A DNA stretch of 64,000 nt, from assembly GCA_003283415.1 (NCBI GenBank), contig QBXH01000002.1, positions 62,001 through 126,000 of the forward strand, in the 5' to 3' direction. Below, piece by piece: positions 52,444 to 63,530 of the stretch. The position numbers and the translations under genes are program-made. This DNA is from Prochlorococcus sp. AG-321-E21 (lineage in GTDB: Bacteria; Cyanobacteriota; Cyanobacteriia; PCC-6307; Cyanobiaceae). The first letter of the stretch is position 1. Each line of letters opens with the position of its first letter. Under the pieces are notes generated by a model that had not been told where the DNA came from, made no database searches, and worked only from the letters and a program-made list of their open reading frames with translations.

Positions 52444-53546
52444 TGAATTCAAGTAATGCTCCAGATAAATTAAGAATCGCTATTGCTGGCTTAGGATTTG
52501 GAAAAAAAGTTCATTTGGAAGCATTAAAAGAATCAGAGTATTTAATTCCAACTACCATTTATCACTACGAGAAAGAAAAAGGACCCTCATTAGAGAAAGA
52601 AACTGGTTTGAATTTTTATCATGAGTGGGGTGAATTAGTTAAATCCAAAGATATCGATGGGATCATAATTGCTACATCTCCTGAATCAAGATTTGAGTTA
52701 GCAAAGGAAGCTCTTGAGAATAATAAACATCTTTTGTTAGAGAAACCTGTAGCCTTGACCTCTAAAGAAATTGAAGAACTTCAAAGAATATCTTTAATTA
52801 AAAATTTGAGTGTTTGTGTAGATTTTGAATATAGAGAAGTGCCTCTTTTTATGCAAACCAAGAAAATAATTGATGAGGGAATTATAGGAAAAATTTATTT
52901 GATTAAACTTGATTGGTTAATGAGCAGCAGGTCAGATCCCAAAAGAGCTTGGAATTGGTATTCACTCAAAGAAAAAGGTGGTGGAGTAATCGGAGCTTTA
53001 GGGACTCACGCATTTGATATGTTGAATTGGTTTTTTGGAGAATCGATAAAAGTATCTGGAAAATTATCAACCTCAATCAAGAAAAGGTCTTTACCAAATT
53101 CCACTAAATTAATGGAAGTAACAAGCGAAGACATATGTATAGCAAACCTAGAAATATCAAATTACAGCAATTTTCTACTACCATGTCAGGTTTCGTTATC
53201 CTCGATATCTAAAAATGGAAGAGGATTTAATTTGGAAGTATATGGAAGTGAAGGTTCACTTTTCCTTAAAAGCGAGAATCAAAAAGATTATGTTCATGGC
53301 TTTAATTTAAAGTTTTCAGACAAGGAAGATAAGATATATGATTTGACGGCTGATCCTTTCTTCAATTTTGAAAAAACGTGGACTGATGGAAGGATTGCAC
53401 CTGTTAGTAGAATTCAAACATTATGGGCTAAGAGCATCATTAATCAAACACCAGTAGTTCCTGGATTGTCTGAGGGACTTGGGAGTCAAAGAATCTGCGA
53501 AGCAATAAGAAAGTCTTCAGATAGTGGTTTAAGTATAAAAATATAG
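52443..53546 (+). CDS. Gfo/Idh/MocA-family oxidoreductase
   Basis: IAIAGLGFGKKVHLEAL, LLEKPVALTSKE, GGGVIGALGTHAFDMLNWFFG. Confidence 0.9.
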   Translation: MNSSNAPDKLRIAIAGLGFGKKVHLEALKESEYLIPTTIYHYEKEKGPSLEKETGLNFYHEWGELVKSKDIDGIIIATSPESRFELAKEALENNKHLLLEKPVALTSKEIEELQRISLIKNLSVCVDFEYREVPLFMQTKKIIDEGIIGKIYLIKLDWLMSSRSDPKRAWNWYSLKEKGGGVIGALGTHAFDMLNWFFGESIKVSGKLSTSIKKRSLPNSTKLMEVTSEDICIANLEISNYSNFLLPCQVSLSSISKNGRGFNLEVYGSEGSLFLKSENQKDYVHGFNLKFSDKEDKIYDLTADPFFNFEKTWTDGRIAPVSRIQTLWAKSIINQTPVVPGLSEGLGSQRICEAIRKSSDSGLSIKI

Positions 53547-53649
53547 CAAATTATTCCAATAAGTAGCAAATGTTACTTGACAATGTATTAAATTTATTTT
53601 ATTTTTTCTTCATATTCTGGAAAAATCAATTATCCCAAAGTTTTATAGA

Positions 53650-54717
53650 ATGGCATTAAATTATTACAAAAATGAGCTTAAAGAAAATGCTCAACTCTTA
53701 GCATCCAAAGGTAAAGGAATATTAGCTGTAGATGAATCAACTAAAACAGTAGGGAAAAGATTAGCTGGAATTGGAGTTGAAAATACTGAAGAGAATAGGA
53801 AAGCATACAGAGGTATGCTGTTTACAACGGAAGGGCTAGGGAAATATATAAGCGGTGCAATTCTTTTTGAAGAGACCCTTTTTCAGAATCACCAAGATGG
53901 TGAACCTATGGTGAAAAAACTTAATGATTTGGGGATCATCCCAGGTATAAAGGTTGATAAAGGATTGAATCCACTGCCTGGTGGAGGAGATGTAGAAACT
54001 TTTTGTTCTGGATTAGATGGATTAGTCGAGAGAGCTGCTAAATATTACGAACAGGGAGCAAGATTTGCAAAATGGAGAGCAGTTTTACAAATAACCGATA
54101 ATGGTTGTCCTTCAAAATTATCAATACAAGAGAATGCATGGGGATTAGCTAGATATGCAAGATCCGTACAGGAATCTGGATTAGTCCCAATTATCGAGCC
54201 TGAAATTTTAATGGATGGGGCTCATACTATTGAAAAAACTGCTGAGATTCAAGAAGAAGTAATTAAGCAGGTTTACATAGCATGTCAGGCTAACGGAGTT
54301 TTCCTTGAGGGTACACTTCTAAAACCTTCAATGACAGTAAATGGGGCAGAATGTACAACTAAAGCTGATCCTATGAAAGTAGCTGAAATGACCATAAGGA
54401 CAATGGAAAGATGTGTTCCTGCATCTGTTCCAGGAATAGTTTTCTTATCTGGAGGTTTAAGTGAAGAGGCCGCATCAGTTTATTTAAACAATATGAATAC
54501 ACTCTATAGAAAAGCTTTATGGAACGTTTCATTCTCTTACGGAAGAGCTTTACAGCACTCTTGCCTAAAAGCATGGAAGGGTAGTGACTTAGAGGCAGGA
54601 CAGAAAGCTTTAATAGCTAGAGCTCAGGCAAATTCTGAAGCTTCAAAAGGTTCATATGTTGCTGGATCGCAGCCTTCATCTGATGAACAGCTATTTGTTG
54701 CAGGATACACCTATTAA
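53650..54717 (+). CDS. fba: Fructose-bisphosphate aldolase class I
   Basis: GKGILAVDESTKTVGKRL, IEPEILMDGAH, GIVFLSGGLSEEAAS. Confidence 0.95.
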   Translation: MALNYYKNELKENAQLLASKGKGILAVDESTKTVGKRLAGIGVENTEENRKAYRGMLFTTEGLGKYISGAILFEETLFQNHQDGEPMVKKLNDLGIIPGIKVDKGLNPLPGGGDVETFCSGLDGLVERAAKYYEQGARFAKWRAVLQITDNGCPSKLSIQENAWGLARYARSVQESGLVPIIEPEILMDGAHTIEKTAEIQEEVIKQVYIACQANGVFLEGTLLKPSMTVNGAECTTKADPMKVAEMTIRTMERCVPASVPGIVFLSGGLSEEAASVYLNNMNTLYRKALWNVSFSYGRALQHSCLKAWKGSDLEAGQKALIARAQANSEASKGSYVAGSQPSSDEQLFVAGYTY

Positions 54718-54750
54718 AGGATTAATTAGTTAATACATATTCAATAAAAA

Positions 54751-54778
54751 AAGGCTTCAAAAAAGGAGCCTTTTTTAT
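54751..54778. terminator. Bidirectional terminator between fba and purQ
   Basis: aaaaaaggcttc-aaaaaa-ggagccttttttatt hairpin between convergent genes. Confidence 0.75.
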
Positions 54779-54798
54779 TGTTTGATTATTAATTACTA

Positions 54799-55461
54799 CT
54801 ATGTCAATAGTGACTTCAGAGTATAAAGACCATCTATACCACCAATGGAATCATCACAAGCTCGTTCTGGATGAGGCATTAATCCTAAAACATTTCCTTT
54901 TTTATTAGTTATTCCTGCTATATCAAAAATTGAACCATTAGGATTATTATTGTATTTTAGTGCAATTAAATCATTATCAATAAGTTTTTTTAGTGTTTCT
55001 TGATCACAATAATAACGTCCCTCTCCATGAGCTATTGGTAATTTTATATTTTGTGTTTCGTTTAATTTTTGAAACCAACCGCCTTTAGAAGTGCTCACAT
55101 TCAAGTCAACATCATCACAAATGAAATTAAGATTTTTATTAGCAACAAGTGCTCCAGGAAGAAAACCTGATTCAGTCAATATTTGAAACCCATTACATAT
55201 TCCTAATACACGTCTTCCGCTTTTAACAAAATCATGTAAAGCATTTATTAATGGAGAGAATCTTGCGATTGCTCCACATCTTAAATAATCACCATAACTA
55301 AATCCTCCTGGTAAAACGATTGAATCAATCTCACTTAAATCAGAGGATTCATGCCATAAAAATTTAGTTTTAATGTCTAAGCAAGCCTCTAAAGCCCAAG
55401 CAACATCACGGTCACAATTAGAACCTGGAAAAACAACAATGCCAACGGTAAAACTTGACAT
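54799..55461 (-). CDS. purQ: Phosphoribosylformylglycinamidine synthase subunit PurQ
   Basis: [31 protein letters not shown]. Confidence 0.95.
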   Translation of the reverse strand: MSSFTVGIVVFPGSNCDRDVAWALEACLDIKTKFLWHESSDLSEIDSIVLPGGFSYGDYLRCGAIARFSPLINALHDFVKSGRRVLGICNGFQILTESGFLPGALVANKNLNFICDDVDLNVSTSKGGWFQKLNETQNIKLPIAHGEGRYYCDQETLKKLIDNDLIALKYNNNPNGSIFDIAGITNKKGNVLGLMPHPERACDDSIGGIDGLYTLKSLLT

Positions 55462-55713
55462 TTATAATTTCTTTATTGAATACTCGTAGTCTTCAATAAC
55501 TGTATTTGCAAATAATCGATCACACAATAAATCAATTTTTTCTTTGATATCTTCTTCATTACTTTTGATTTTAACTTCAATCATTTTTCCTATTCTTAAA
55601 GATTTAATTCCTTCGACTCCAAGTTTACTGGAAGCAGACTTTATTGCCTCTCCTGCTGGATCAAGAACGGAAGGTCTTAATCTTATAAAAACTTTAACTT
55701 CAAATTGATCCAA
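55462..55713 (-). CDS. purS: Phosphoribosylformylglycinamidine synthase subunit PurS
   Basis: 83-aa ORF with VFIRLRPSVLDPAGEAIKSASSKLG; abuts purQ. Confidence 0.93.
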   Translation of the reverse strand: MDQFEVKVFIRLRPSVLDPAGEAIKSASSKLGVEGIKSLRIGKMIEVKIKSNEEDIKEKIDLLCDRLFANTVIEDYEYSIKKL

Positions 55714-55814
55714 TTAAAAAATTATTCCTAATAGAAGAATAGTTTAAATTTTAATAAAAAAGTACTTTAAATTAATAAACAAATATTTTTATCATTAAAA
55801 ATGAAAAAGATTAA

Positions 55815-55982
55815 TTAAACGTTTATATAACCTTTGCCAAAGCATTCTAAACAAGTTCTTCTTGAATTTTCTGGAGTTTTAAAATTACCAGATCCAGCAC
55901 ATTTTGAGCAAACAACTTGAAAACAAGGACTTAATTTTTCAGAAAGAAATTTAGGTTTGCAAGCAATTTTTGAATCTTCCAT
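55815..55982 (-). CDS. Small DnaJ-type zinc-finger protein (55 aa, not in ORF track)
   Basis: MEDSKIACKPKFLSEKLSPCFQVVCSKCAGSGNFKTPENSRRTCLECFGKGYINV, CxxCxGxG-like pair. Confidence 0.7.
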   Translation of the reverse strand: MEDSKIACKPKFLSEKLSPCFQVVCSKCAGSGNFKTPENSRRTCLECFGKGYINV

Positions 55983-56037
55983 TTTTAATTTTGAAATCAG
56001 AGAAATTATCAGGGCAATTAACTATAAAATTAAACGC

Positions 56038-57092
56038 TTATATTGAGACATTTAAAACCTTAAATTTGTCTTTAATTTTTTTTATTAACTTATTAATTGA
56101 TTCATTATCAAAAGAAATTATAACTAATTCAAGTCCACCACTATTTAGGGGTCTCCAACAATTAGGAGGTGCTTCTTCATACCAAGTATTTATTTTTTTC
56201 CCAACTATTTGTATTTGTAAAGGTAATGATTTATCTGGAATCCATATACGTCCTTTAATTCGAAGAATATTTATGTCACTTAAAATATTTGAAATTTCTT
56301 TTTCAAATTCCTTTTTATCAAGAAAAAGATTTAATTTAATAGATTCAGAGACAAGTTCGAGATGATTATGATCATGTTCATCTGAAATAAATTTTTTATA
56401 ATTATCCTTTTTTAACTCAATATCGAATATATACTTCAAGTCAATTTTGCCATTAAGAGATTTAAGAATAGGAACATTTGGATTAAACTTTTCTTTGATA
56501 TCATTTTTGATAAATTTAAATTCTTTTTCATTTAAAACATCTGCTCTTGATATTAAAATAAGATCAGAAACCTCTAGTTGTTCTTCAAAGAGTTCATCAA
56601 TTGATGCTTGATGATCAATCTTATTTAAATTATTGTACTGATTAGTTATTTCATTTAAATCATTTATTGGAGAGCCCTTAAGCATTGACTCACCATTGAC
56701 TATTCCAATAACAAGATCTAGATATATCGATGACCTTATCTCAGGCCAATTAAGTGCTTGTATCAATGGTAAGGGTAAAGCAAGTCCACTCGTCTCGATA
56801 ATTATTGCCTCAATATGAGGATTAAAATTTAAAAGTGATTTTATCGATGGAATAAAATCATCTTGAACAGTACAACATAAACACCCATTATTTAATTCAA
56901 TAATACAATCTTCATCTGAATTATCGCAGCCATTACAACTTTTAACCAAGTCACCGTCAATTCCAACATCACCAAATTCGTTAATTATTAAACCAAACTT
57001 TTTATTACTCTCTCTAAGTAAATATCTTAAAAAGGTTGTTTTTCCTGAACCAAGAAATCCAGAAATTACAATTACAGGTATTCTTTTTTCAT
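56038..57092 (-). CDS. G3E-family (CobW-like) GTPase with apparent start-proximal frameshift
   Basis: The frame is open to 57099 and encodes IPVIVISGFLGSGKTTFLRYLLRESNKKFGLIINEFGDVGID upstream of the track start; the only nearby ATG (57092) is one base out of frame across a 6-A tract. Confidence 0.8.
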
Positions 57093-57099
57093 ATAGTTT

Positions 57100-57657
57100 T
57101 TAACACCCAAGACTATATTCTGTACTTTCTCCTGTCGAACTATTTGTACCATTTGCTATTTCACATAATTCTTTTTGTTGTATTCGACTAAGAACTGCAT
57201 TAGTAAAATCCGCGCCATCTATTTTAGCTCCTTCAAAATTACTTTCCATTAATAATGCATTTGTAAAATTAACATCTGAAAGATCTGCGTTTGTAAAATC
57301 TGTTGCATATGCCAAAGCATCAGTAAGGTTAGCTCCATTAAGAGTTGCTTTTTGTAATTTACTATTATTAAAAACTGCACCTTCCAAATTACTTTGACTA
57401 AAGTCAAATCCATTTAAATTGAATTTCACAAATTCATTACCACTAAGATCTTGGCCGTGCATATCTTGCTCCAAATCAAGGTCTTGCTGATTTCTAATTT
57501 CAGGAGGTCTTTTAGCCCACGCAGAATTTACAAAGTTAAAAAATAAAATTCCAATAAAAAATATAGTTAACAAAACATTCTTGAAGGAGGGAAAATTAAT
57601 TGATTTAATCATAATAAAAATGTATTTTAGATCTAGGGTTTTAAAGTTTCTAAACAC
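57100..57657 (-). CDS. Secreted pentapeptide-repeat protein
   Basis: Signal-like N-terminus then A(D/N)LxX repeats (GANLTDALAYATDFTNADLSDVNFTNALLMESNFEGAKIDGADFTNA). Confidence 0.88.
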   Translation of the reverse strand: MFRNFKTLDLKYIFIMIKSINFPSFKNVLLTIFFIGILFFNFVNSAWAKRPPEIRNQQDLDLEQDMHGQDLSGNEFVKFNLNGFDFSQSNLEGAVFNNSKLQKATLNGANLTDALAYATDFTNADLSDVNFTNALLMESNFEGAKIDGADFTNAVLSRIQQKELCEIANGTNSSTGESTEYSLGC

Positions 57658-57674
57658 ATCTTAAAGGAAAATAT

Positions 57675-58283
57675 ATGGCAATGTCACTAAAGGTTATTGT
57701 TCCACCTCATCCATTAATAAAACATTGGCTTTCAATTTTAAGAGAGCATAATACTCCTAATATTTTATTTTCTACTGGCTATGAACAATTGGGGAAATGG
57801 CTAACTTATGAAGCATTAAGAGATTGGCTTCCATACAAAAAAGAGTTGATAAACACAAATAATGGGGAAGTAGAAGGAGTTTTTATAAATAATGATTATC
57901 CAATAAAAGTTATAGCGAAAATGCCAGAAGGACTATCCCTGTGGTTTGGAGCAAAAGAAGTGCTTCCAAATTCAACTCTTTGTTTAGGAGAATTGCCCTC
58001 AAAAATTGAAGATAATGTAGGAGTTATTGTTTATTCAGATCAAATAAAGATGAAATCAAATCCAATTAAAACTCTTACCAACTTAAAAAGATTAGGGGTT
58101 GAATCTAATAGAGTTTTAATAATATCCTCAATTTGTAGTAATAAAGGTTTAAATGAAATTGCCAAGATATTTCCTCATCAAGTCATATATACATCTTGTA
58201 TTGATGAAGAAGACGATAGATCAAATTCGTTAAAGCCTGGAATTGGAGACCCTTTATTGCGATTAAGTACTATTTTTAGATAA
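57675..58283 (+). CDS. Uracil phosphoribosyltransferase-like protein
   Basis: VIVPPHPLIKHWLSILREHNTP and YTSCIDEEDDRSNSLKPGIGDPLLRL. Confidence 0.7.
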   Translation: MAMSLKVIVPPHPLIKHWLSILREHNTPNILFSTGYEQLGKWLTYEALRDWLPYKKELINTNNGEVEGVFINNDYPIKVIAKMPEGLSLWFGAKEVLPNSTLCLGELPSKIEDNVGVIVYSDQIKMKSNPIKTLTNLKRLGVESNRVLIISSICSNKGLNEIAKIFPHQVIYTSCIDEEDDRSNSLKPGIGDPLLRLSTIFR

Positions 58284-58313
58284 GAACTAAGATATGATAT
58301 AGATAGAAATAAA

Positions 58314-58610
58314 TTGCCAATGTCTGAATATAGAGATTCCTCTTCTAATAATTTTTTATCTCTAATAAGTGGAGCTTTTATTGGAGCAGCAGGTTTAGCA
58401 TGGTGGTTAATATCAGAAGCAGATAAAAGAAAAGAAGAAAAGAAACAAAAAGCAATGATGTATTCATCTAGAATTCAAGATGGTTCAGAGGCAATTGACA
58501 CTAACGAAAACATAAAAGACGTTGAAGGGGATAAATTAGAGCAGAAAGTTGAAGAACTTAATTCTGCAATTGCTGATGTAAGGAGGCAACTTGAGGAGTT
58601 AGGACAATAA
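58314..58610 (+). CDS. Small membrane hypothetical with coiled-coil tail
   Basis: 98-aa ORF with one TM and a charged C-terminus. Confidence 0.65.
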   Translation: MPMSEYRDSSSNNFLSLISGAFIGAAGLAWWLISEADKRKEEKKQKAMMYSSRIQDGSEAIDTNENIKDVEGDKLEQKVEELNSAIADVRRQLEELGQ

Positions 58611-58633
58611 AATAAAAAAGGTTCTCAAATAAT

Positions 58634-60313
58634 ATGAATAAATTAAGATCATCTGCAATAACTCAAGGTGTCCAAAGATCTCCCAACAGATCAATGTTAA
58701 GAGCAGTTGGATTTAGTGATAAAGATTTTTCTAAACCTATTATAGGAGTCGCTAACGGATTTAGTACTATCACACCATGCAATATGGGGCTTAACAAGTT
58801 AGCTCTTAAAGCTGAAGATTCAATAAGAAAATCAGGAGGAATGCCTCAGATGTTCGGAACTATAACGGTAAGTGATGGAATATCTATGGGGACAGAGGGA
58901 ATGAAATATTCTTTAGTTTCAAGAGAGGTTATAGCTGACTCAATTGAAACAGCATGCAATGCGCAAAGTATGGATGGTGTTTTGGCTATTGGAGGTTGTG
59001 ATAAAAATATGCCTGGAGCAATGATTGCAATTGCAAGAATGAATATTCCATCCATATTCATTTATGGAGGAACGATTAAACCTGGTAAATTAAACGGTGA
59101 GGATTTGACAGTTGTCAGTGCATTTGAAGCTGTTGGACAATTAGCATCTGGAAAAATAAATGAGAAGAGATTAATTGAAGTTGAAAAAAATTGTATTCCA
59201 GGAGCTGGAAGTTGTGGAGGTATGTTTACAGCTAACACTATGTCTGCCGTTATAGAAGTTTTAGGTTTAAGTCTTCCTCATAGCTCAACAATGGCAGCCG
59301 AAGATTATGAGAAGGAAGTTAGCGCCCAGAAAAGTGCTGAAATATTAGTTGATGCAATCAGAAAAGATATTAGGCCTTTAGATCTCATGACTAAAGAATC
59401 TTTTAAGAATGCAATATCTGTAATAATGGCAATTGGAGGTTCAACTAATGCTGTTCTTCATATACTGGCGATAGCAAATACAGCCGGTATAGATATCAAT
59501 ATTGATGATTTCGAGAGAATAAGACAAAAAGTTCCTGTAATTTGTGACTTGAAACCCAGTGGAAAATATGTAACGGTAGATCTTCATAATGCGGGAGGAA
59601 TTCCACAAGTCATGAAAATACTCTTAAATGCAGGATTAATAAATGGAGATTGCAAAAATATAGAGGGTAAGACAATTTCTGAATCTTTAATTAAGATTCC
59701 AAATAAACCTCCTAAGAATCAAACTGTTATTAGAGATATAGATAATCCCCTTTATAAAAAAGGTCACTTAGCAATATTGAAAGGTAATTTAGCATCTGAA
59801 GGTTGTGTAGCAAAAATCAGTGGAGTAAAGAATCCAGTATTGAAGGGGCCCGCACGAATTTTTGAAAGTGAGGAAGATTGTCTCAAATCAATTTTAAATA
59901 ATAATATCAAAGCTGGTAATGTTGTAGTTATAAGAAATGAAGGTCCTGTCGGAGGGCCAGGAATGAGAGAAATGTTAGCCCCCACATCTGCAATTGTTGG
60001 GCAAGGGCTCGGAGAAAAAGTTGCTTTAATCACTGATGGTAGATTTAGTGGAGGGACTTACGGCCTTGTTGTTGGACATATTGCACCAGAGGCAGCAGTA
60101 GGTGGGAATATAGCTTTAATAAAAGAGGGGGATTTAATTACTGTTGATGCGGTAAATCAATTAATTGAAGTTGAACTATCTGATGAGGAATTAGAAAAAA
60201 GAAGAATTAACTGGACAAAGCCTATTGCGAAATATAAAAAAGGAGTACTTTCAAAATATTCAAGAATCGTTAGTACCTCAAGCTTGGGAGCAGTTACAGA
60301 TTTGGAAGAATAA
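58634..60313 (+). CDS. ilvD: Dihydroxy-acid dehydratase
   Basis: [47 protein letters not shown]. Confidence 0.97.
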   Translation: MNKLRSSAITQGVQRSPNRSMLRAVGFSDKDFSKPIIGVANGFSTITPCNMGLNKLALKAEDSIRKSGGMPQMFGTITVSDGISMGTEGMKYSLVSREVIADSIETACNAQSMDGVLAIGGCDKNMPGAMIAIARMNIPSIFIYGGTIKPGKLNGEDLTVVSAFEAVGQLASGKINEKRLIEVEKNCIPGAGSCGGMFTANTMSAVIEVLGLSLPHSSTMAAEDYEKEVSAQKSAEILVDAIRKDIRPLDLMTKESFKNAISVIMAIGGSTNAVLHILAIANTAGIDINIDDFERIRQKVPVICDLKPSGKYVTVDLHNAGGIPQVMKILLNAGLINGDCKNIEGKTISESLIKIPNKPPKNQTVIRDIDNPLYKKGHLAILKGNLASEGCVAKISGVKNPVLKGPARIFESEEDCLKSILNNNIKAGNVVVIRNEGPVGGPGMREMLAPTSAIVGQGLGEKVALITDGRFSGGTYGLVVGHIAPEAAVGGNIALIKEGDLITVDAVNQLIEVELSDEELEKRRINWTKPIAKYKKGVLSKYSRIVSTSSLGAVTDLEE

Positions 60314-60330
60314 TTTCAAAATTAAAAGTA

Positions 60331-60717
60331 CTAAGCAATTAAATTTTTTATTTTAGTAGCAAGATTTTCCAATCTAAAACTATATTTAGGCGCAGAACAT
60401 TTCTTACCATTATTACTATTCATCCAGATTGTTTTTACACCACTCCATAAAATAGGTTCATCAGGGAAATTCAACTTAGAAAGAACTAAAGTAAGTTCCC
60501 TATTTGATCTAAAAAGTTCCAACTCAAGATCATAAAGATCCATTCTTTTTCCATCATTATCTCTACATAAAATATTTAAAGTCAAATCAATATCTGCATA
60601 ATCTTTTTTGTATTCACCATTTATTTTTACGACAGAATGCAAAAAAGGTTTATTTGTTAAATCGGCAGATTTAGCAATTAGGGAGTTAAAGTTTTCATGA
60701 AAATTTTCAAACAACAC
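60331..60717 (-). CDS. Conserved hypothetical
   Basis: 128-aa ORF adjacent to the CIA30-like gene. Confidence 0.6.
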   Translation of the reverse strand: MLFENFHENFNSLIAKSADLTNKPFLHSVVKINGEYKKDYADIDLTLNILCRDNDGKRMDLYDLELELFRSNRELTLVLSKLNFPDEPILWSGVKTIWMNSNNGKKCSAPKYSFRLENLATKIKNLIA

Positions 60718-61255
60718 TTATCGATTTTATTAATATTTTAATTGGACCAGCTTTGAATTCATCATTAAGACGACCATCATCGCCAAATTTTGAATGAAGA
60801 AGTTGCAGTCTTTTAACTTTTGATGGTTTAAATTTGAAAGGGAAACGTACCTTACTAGCTCTTACTGAGGGACTAAGAGAATTAAAAGAAATTTCAATCT
60901 TAGTTGTTCCAAACTTTTTAGTTGGGAAAGATTTTATCCATCTAAGACCACCAGGAATAAATTCAGTCAATCCGAGAATATTATCTTCGCATGCAACTGC
61001 AAATTTAAAAGTTCTTCCTTGACCATCTAGTTTTAATTCAAATGATTGATACTCATTTATATCTAATGAAGGTTTATATATAGAAGATCTACAACTAACA
61101 AATCCTCCAGCTTTTTCAATTATATTTCCTTTTAATAGCAATCCTGTATTTGTATTTTCACAATAAGCTGAACTTGATCCACCCATAACAGTATCGTTTA
61201 GAGTTTTCCAACCTTCAAACTCATTTCTCTGGAATAAAATTTTTTTATTCTTCAT
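60707..61255 (-). CDS. CIA30/NDUFAF1-family protein
   Basis: WKTLNDTVMGGSSSAYCENTNTGLLLKGNI pattern. Confidence 0.8.
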   Translation of the reverse strand: MKNKKILFQRNEFEGWKTLNDTVMGGSSSAYCENTNTGLLLKGNIIEKAGGFVSCRSSIYKPSLDINEYQSFELKLDGQGRTFKFAVACEDNILGLTEFIPGGLRWIKSFPTKKFGTTKIEISFNSLSPSVRASKVRFPFKFKPSKVKRLQLLHSKFGDDGRLNDEFKAGPIKILIKSISVV

Positions 61256-61283
61256 TAGTCATTTTAAACTAAATTGACTTTAA

Positions 61284-62027
61284 CTAAATTAATAATTCTT
61301 TTGAAGATTCTTCATCACAAAATATTGATATCGGGTTACTTGATTTAATTAATTTAGAAGGAGTCCTCTCTAGAGATTCATTTTTATCCAATAACCTCTT
61401 AAGTGCTAATTGTTTAGAAGCTCCACTAACAAGAAACATAATATTTGTTGAAGCAGAAAGTACTTTAGGTGTTAGAGAAATTCTTTTAAGTCCCTTTCCC
61501 TCATTAAAAATTACTAAATCATCGAGATTATTATTTTTCTGATATGGAAATAATGAAGCGGTATGACCATCATCTCCAAGACCTAATAAAGTTAAATCGA
61601 AAGAGGGAGGTTTACTATTACTATTACACTTTTCAATTAGTTTAGAAATTAATAATTTTTTAGAGATATTATCATCAACTTTTATATCACTAAAGATCTC
61701 ATAGAAAAAAGCTTTAGAACCATATTTAGTTAGCAACGAATTCCTTAACATAAGTGAGTTGCTTAATTCAGATTTTGGATCAACACACCTCTCATCCCCT
61801 AAAAAGATATCAACTTTCTCCCATTCAATATCTCTTTTTGAAAGTAATTGATAAACAGATTTAGGAGTAGAACCACCACTCACACAAAATTGAAATCTAT
61901 CTTTAATTTTTATTGATTGAATAATTTGGTTTTCTATAAAATTTGAAACATTAGATGAAAGTTCTAATTTATCTTTATATATATATAAATTGTATTCATC
62001 AAAAGATTTTTCAATCATTTCATCCAT
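61284..62027 (-). CDS. pgl: 6-phosphogluconolactonase
   Basis: CVSGGSTPKSVYQLL, IFLGDERCV, LGLGDDGHTASLFP; overlaps gnd. Confidence 0.93.
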   Translation of the reverse strand: MDEMIEKSFDEYNLYIYKDKLELSSNVSNFIENQIIQSIKIKDRFQFCVSGGSTPKSVYQLLSKRDIEWEKVDIFLGDERCVDPKSELSNSLMLRNSLLTKYGSKAFFYEIFSDIKVDDNISKKLLISKLIEKCNSNSKPPSFDLTLLGLGDDGHTASLFPYQKNNNLDDLVIFNEGKGLKRISLTPKVLSASTNIMFLVSGASKQLALKRLLDKNESLERTPSKLIKSSNPISIFCDEESSKELLI

Positions 62028-63433
62028 TCAGTATGAAAACTTCCTTCTTTATCAACTCTTTCGTAAGTATGTGAACCAAAACAATCTCTCATCGCTTGAA
62101 CTAAATTTTGAGGAAGTCTATTTGTTCTGTAACTATTTAAATAATCTAAAGTGCTTGATAAACACGGAACAGGGATACCAGCCTTAGTTGATGAAGAAAC
62201 AACACTTGCTAAATTATCAATCCTTGTAGAAATTTCGTTATTGAACCAATCATCAAATATTAAATTCTTTAAATTGGGATCTTTTTGATAAGCATCTTGA
62301 ATTTTTCTTAATAATTTTGATCTTATAATGCAACCACCCTTCCATATTTGAGCAATAGATGGCATATTCAATTCATAATTATATACGGATGATGCTTCAC
62401 TTAATATATCCATCCCTTGAGCGTAACTAGCTATAGAAGCAAGAACGACTGAATCAAACAAAGGTTTCATACCATTAGAAATATCACCTAAATCAAAGTC
62501 CTCTATAGCTTTAGAAGGGATAGCTTTTTCAATTTCACTTCTTTGATTTTTTAGAGAACTCATAACCCTTGCATTTAAAGACGCATAAATAGTTGGAACT
62601 GATACACCAAGTTCTAAGGCACTTACCACCGTCCATAACCCAGTCCCTTTTTGACCCGCTTTATCCAATATTTTTTCAACAATATCCTCTCCTGTTAATT
62701 CATCTTTAGTATTTAGGCATATCTCAGTTATTTCTACGAGATAAGATGCTAATTCATCAGTATTATTCCAAATACCAAAAACCTCTGACATTTTTGATCC
62801 ATTCATATTCTTAACTCTCTTCATAAGGTCATAAGCTTCTGCCAGTATTTGCTCAATTCCATATTCAATTCCATTATGTACAGTCTTTACGAAATGACCT
62901 GAACCTCCTGGACCGACATATGCAACGCATGGACCATCTTCAACTTTCGCTGCCATTTTAGTCAATAAGCTTTCTATCGCGTCATATGAAGATTTGGTAC
63001 CTCCAGGCATCATACTTGGTCCTTCCAGAGCACCTTTTGCACCTCCAGAGACACCCATTCCTATATATCCAAAGCTTTTACTTTCAAGAGTCTTAACTCT
63101 TCTTTCAGTATCCTTAAACTGAGAATTACCTCCATCGATTAATAAATCACCTTCCTCAAGATATTCAGAAATATTATCAATAACAGCATCTGTAGCTCCT
63201 CCTGCTTTTACCATCATTAAAATTCTTCTTGGTCTCTCTAGCTTATTTACAAATTCTTGTAGTGTTTCAGCTCCTTCTATATTCTTTCCTAAACCTCTAC
63301 CTTCTAAGAATTCTTGAGTTTTTGAGTAAGTCCTGTTAAAAACAACACTAGAAAATCCGTTTCTTTCTGCATTGAGAACTAAATTCTCCCCCATAACCCC
63401 AAGACCGATTAAACCAAAATGTGCCTTGGACAT
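62015..63433 (-). CDS. gnd: 6-phosphogluconate dehydrogenase, decarboxylating
   Basis: FGLIGLGVMGENLVLN, GVSGGAKGALEGPSMMPGG, FVKTVHNGIEYG. Confidence 0.97.
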   Translation of the reverse strand: MSKAHFGLIGLGVMGENLVLNAERNGFSSVVFNRTYSKTQEFLEGRGLGKNIEGAETLQEFVNKLERPRRILMMVKAGGATDAVIDNISEYLEEGDLLIDGGNSQFKDTERRVKTLESKSFGYIGMGVSGGAKGALEGPSMMPGGTKSSYDAIESLLTKMAAKVEDGPCVAYVGPGGSGHFVKTVHNGIEYGIEQILAEAYDLMKRVKNMNGSKMSEVFGIWNNTDELASYLVEITEICLNTKDELTGEDIVEKILDKAGQKGTGLWTVVSALELGVSVPTIYASLNARVMSSLKNQRSEIEKAIPSKAIEDFDLGDISNGMKPLFDSVVLASIASYAQGMDILSEASSVYNYELNMPSIAQIWKGGCIIRSKLLRKIQDAYQKDPNLKNLIFDDWFNNEISTRIDNLASVVSSSTKAGIPVPCLSSTLDYLNSYRTNRLPQNLVQAMRDCFGSHTYERVDKEGSFHTEWMK

Positions 63434-63530
63434 AAAAAATTAATAACGCAATAAATACATATTGCATGCAACCTAAAGAAATTGCTTAAAAAATTTACTT
63501 ATGTCAGCGAAAAATCATCGAAAAACTATT

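Noticed and set aside
55970-56365. Plus-strand ORF antisense to the G3E GTPase
   Set aside because: Overlaps a supported frame; hydrophobic translation is an artefact of the opposite strand.
59764-60033. Minus-strand ORF inside ilvD
   Set aside because: Antisense shadow of a confident gene.
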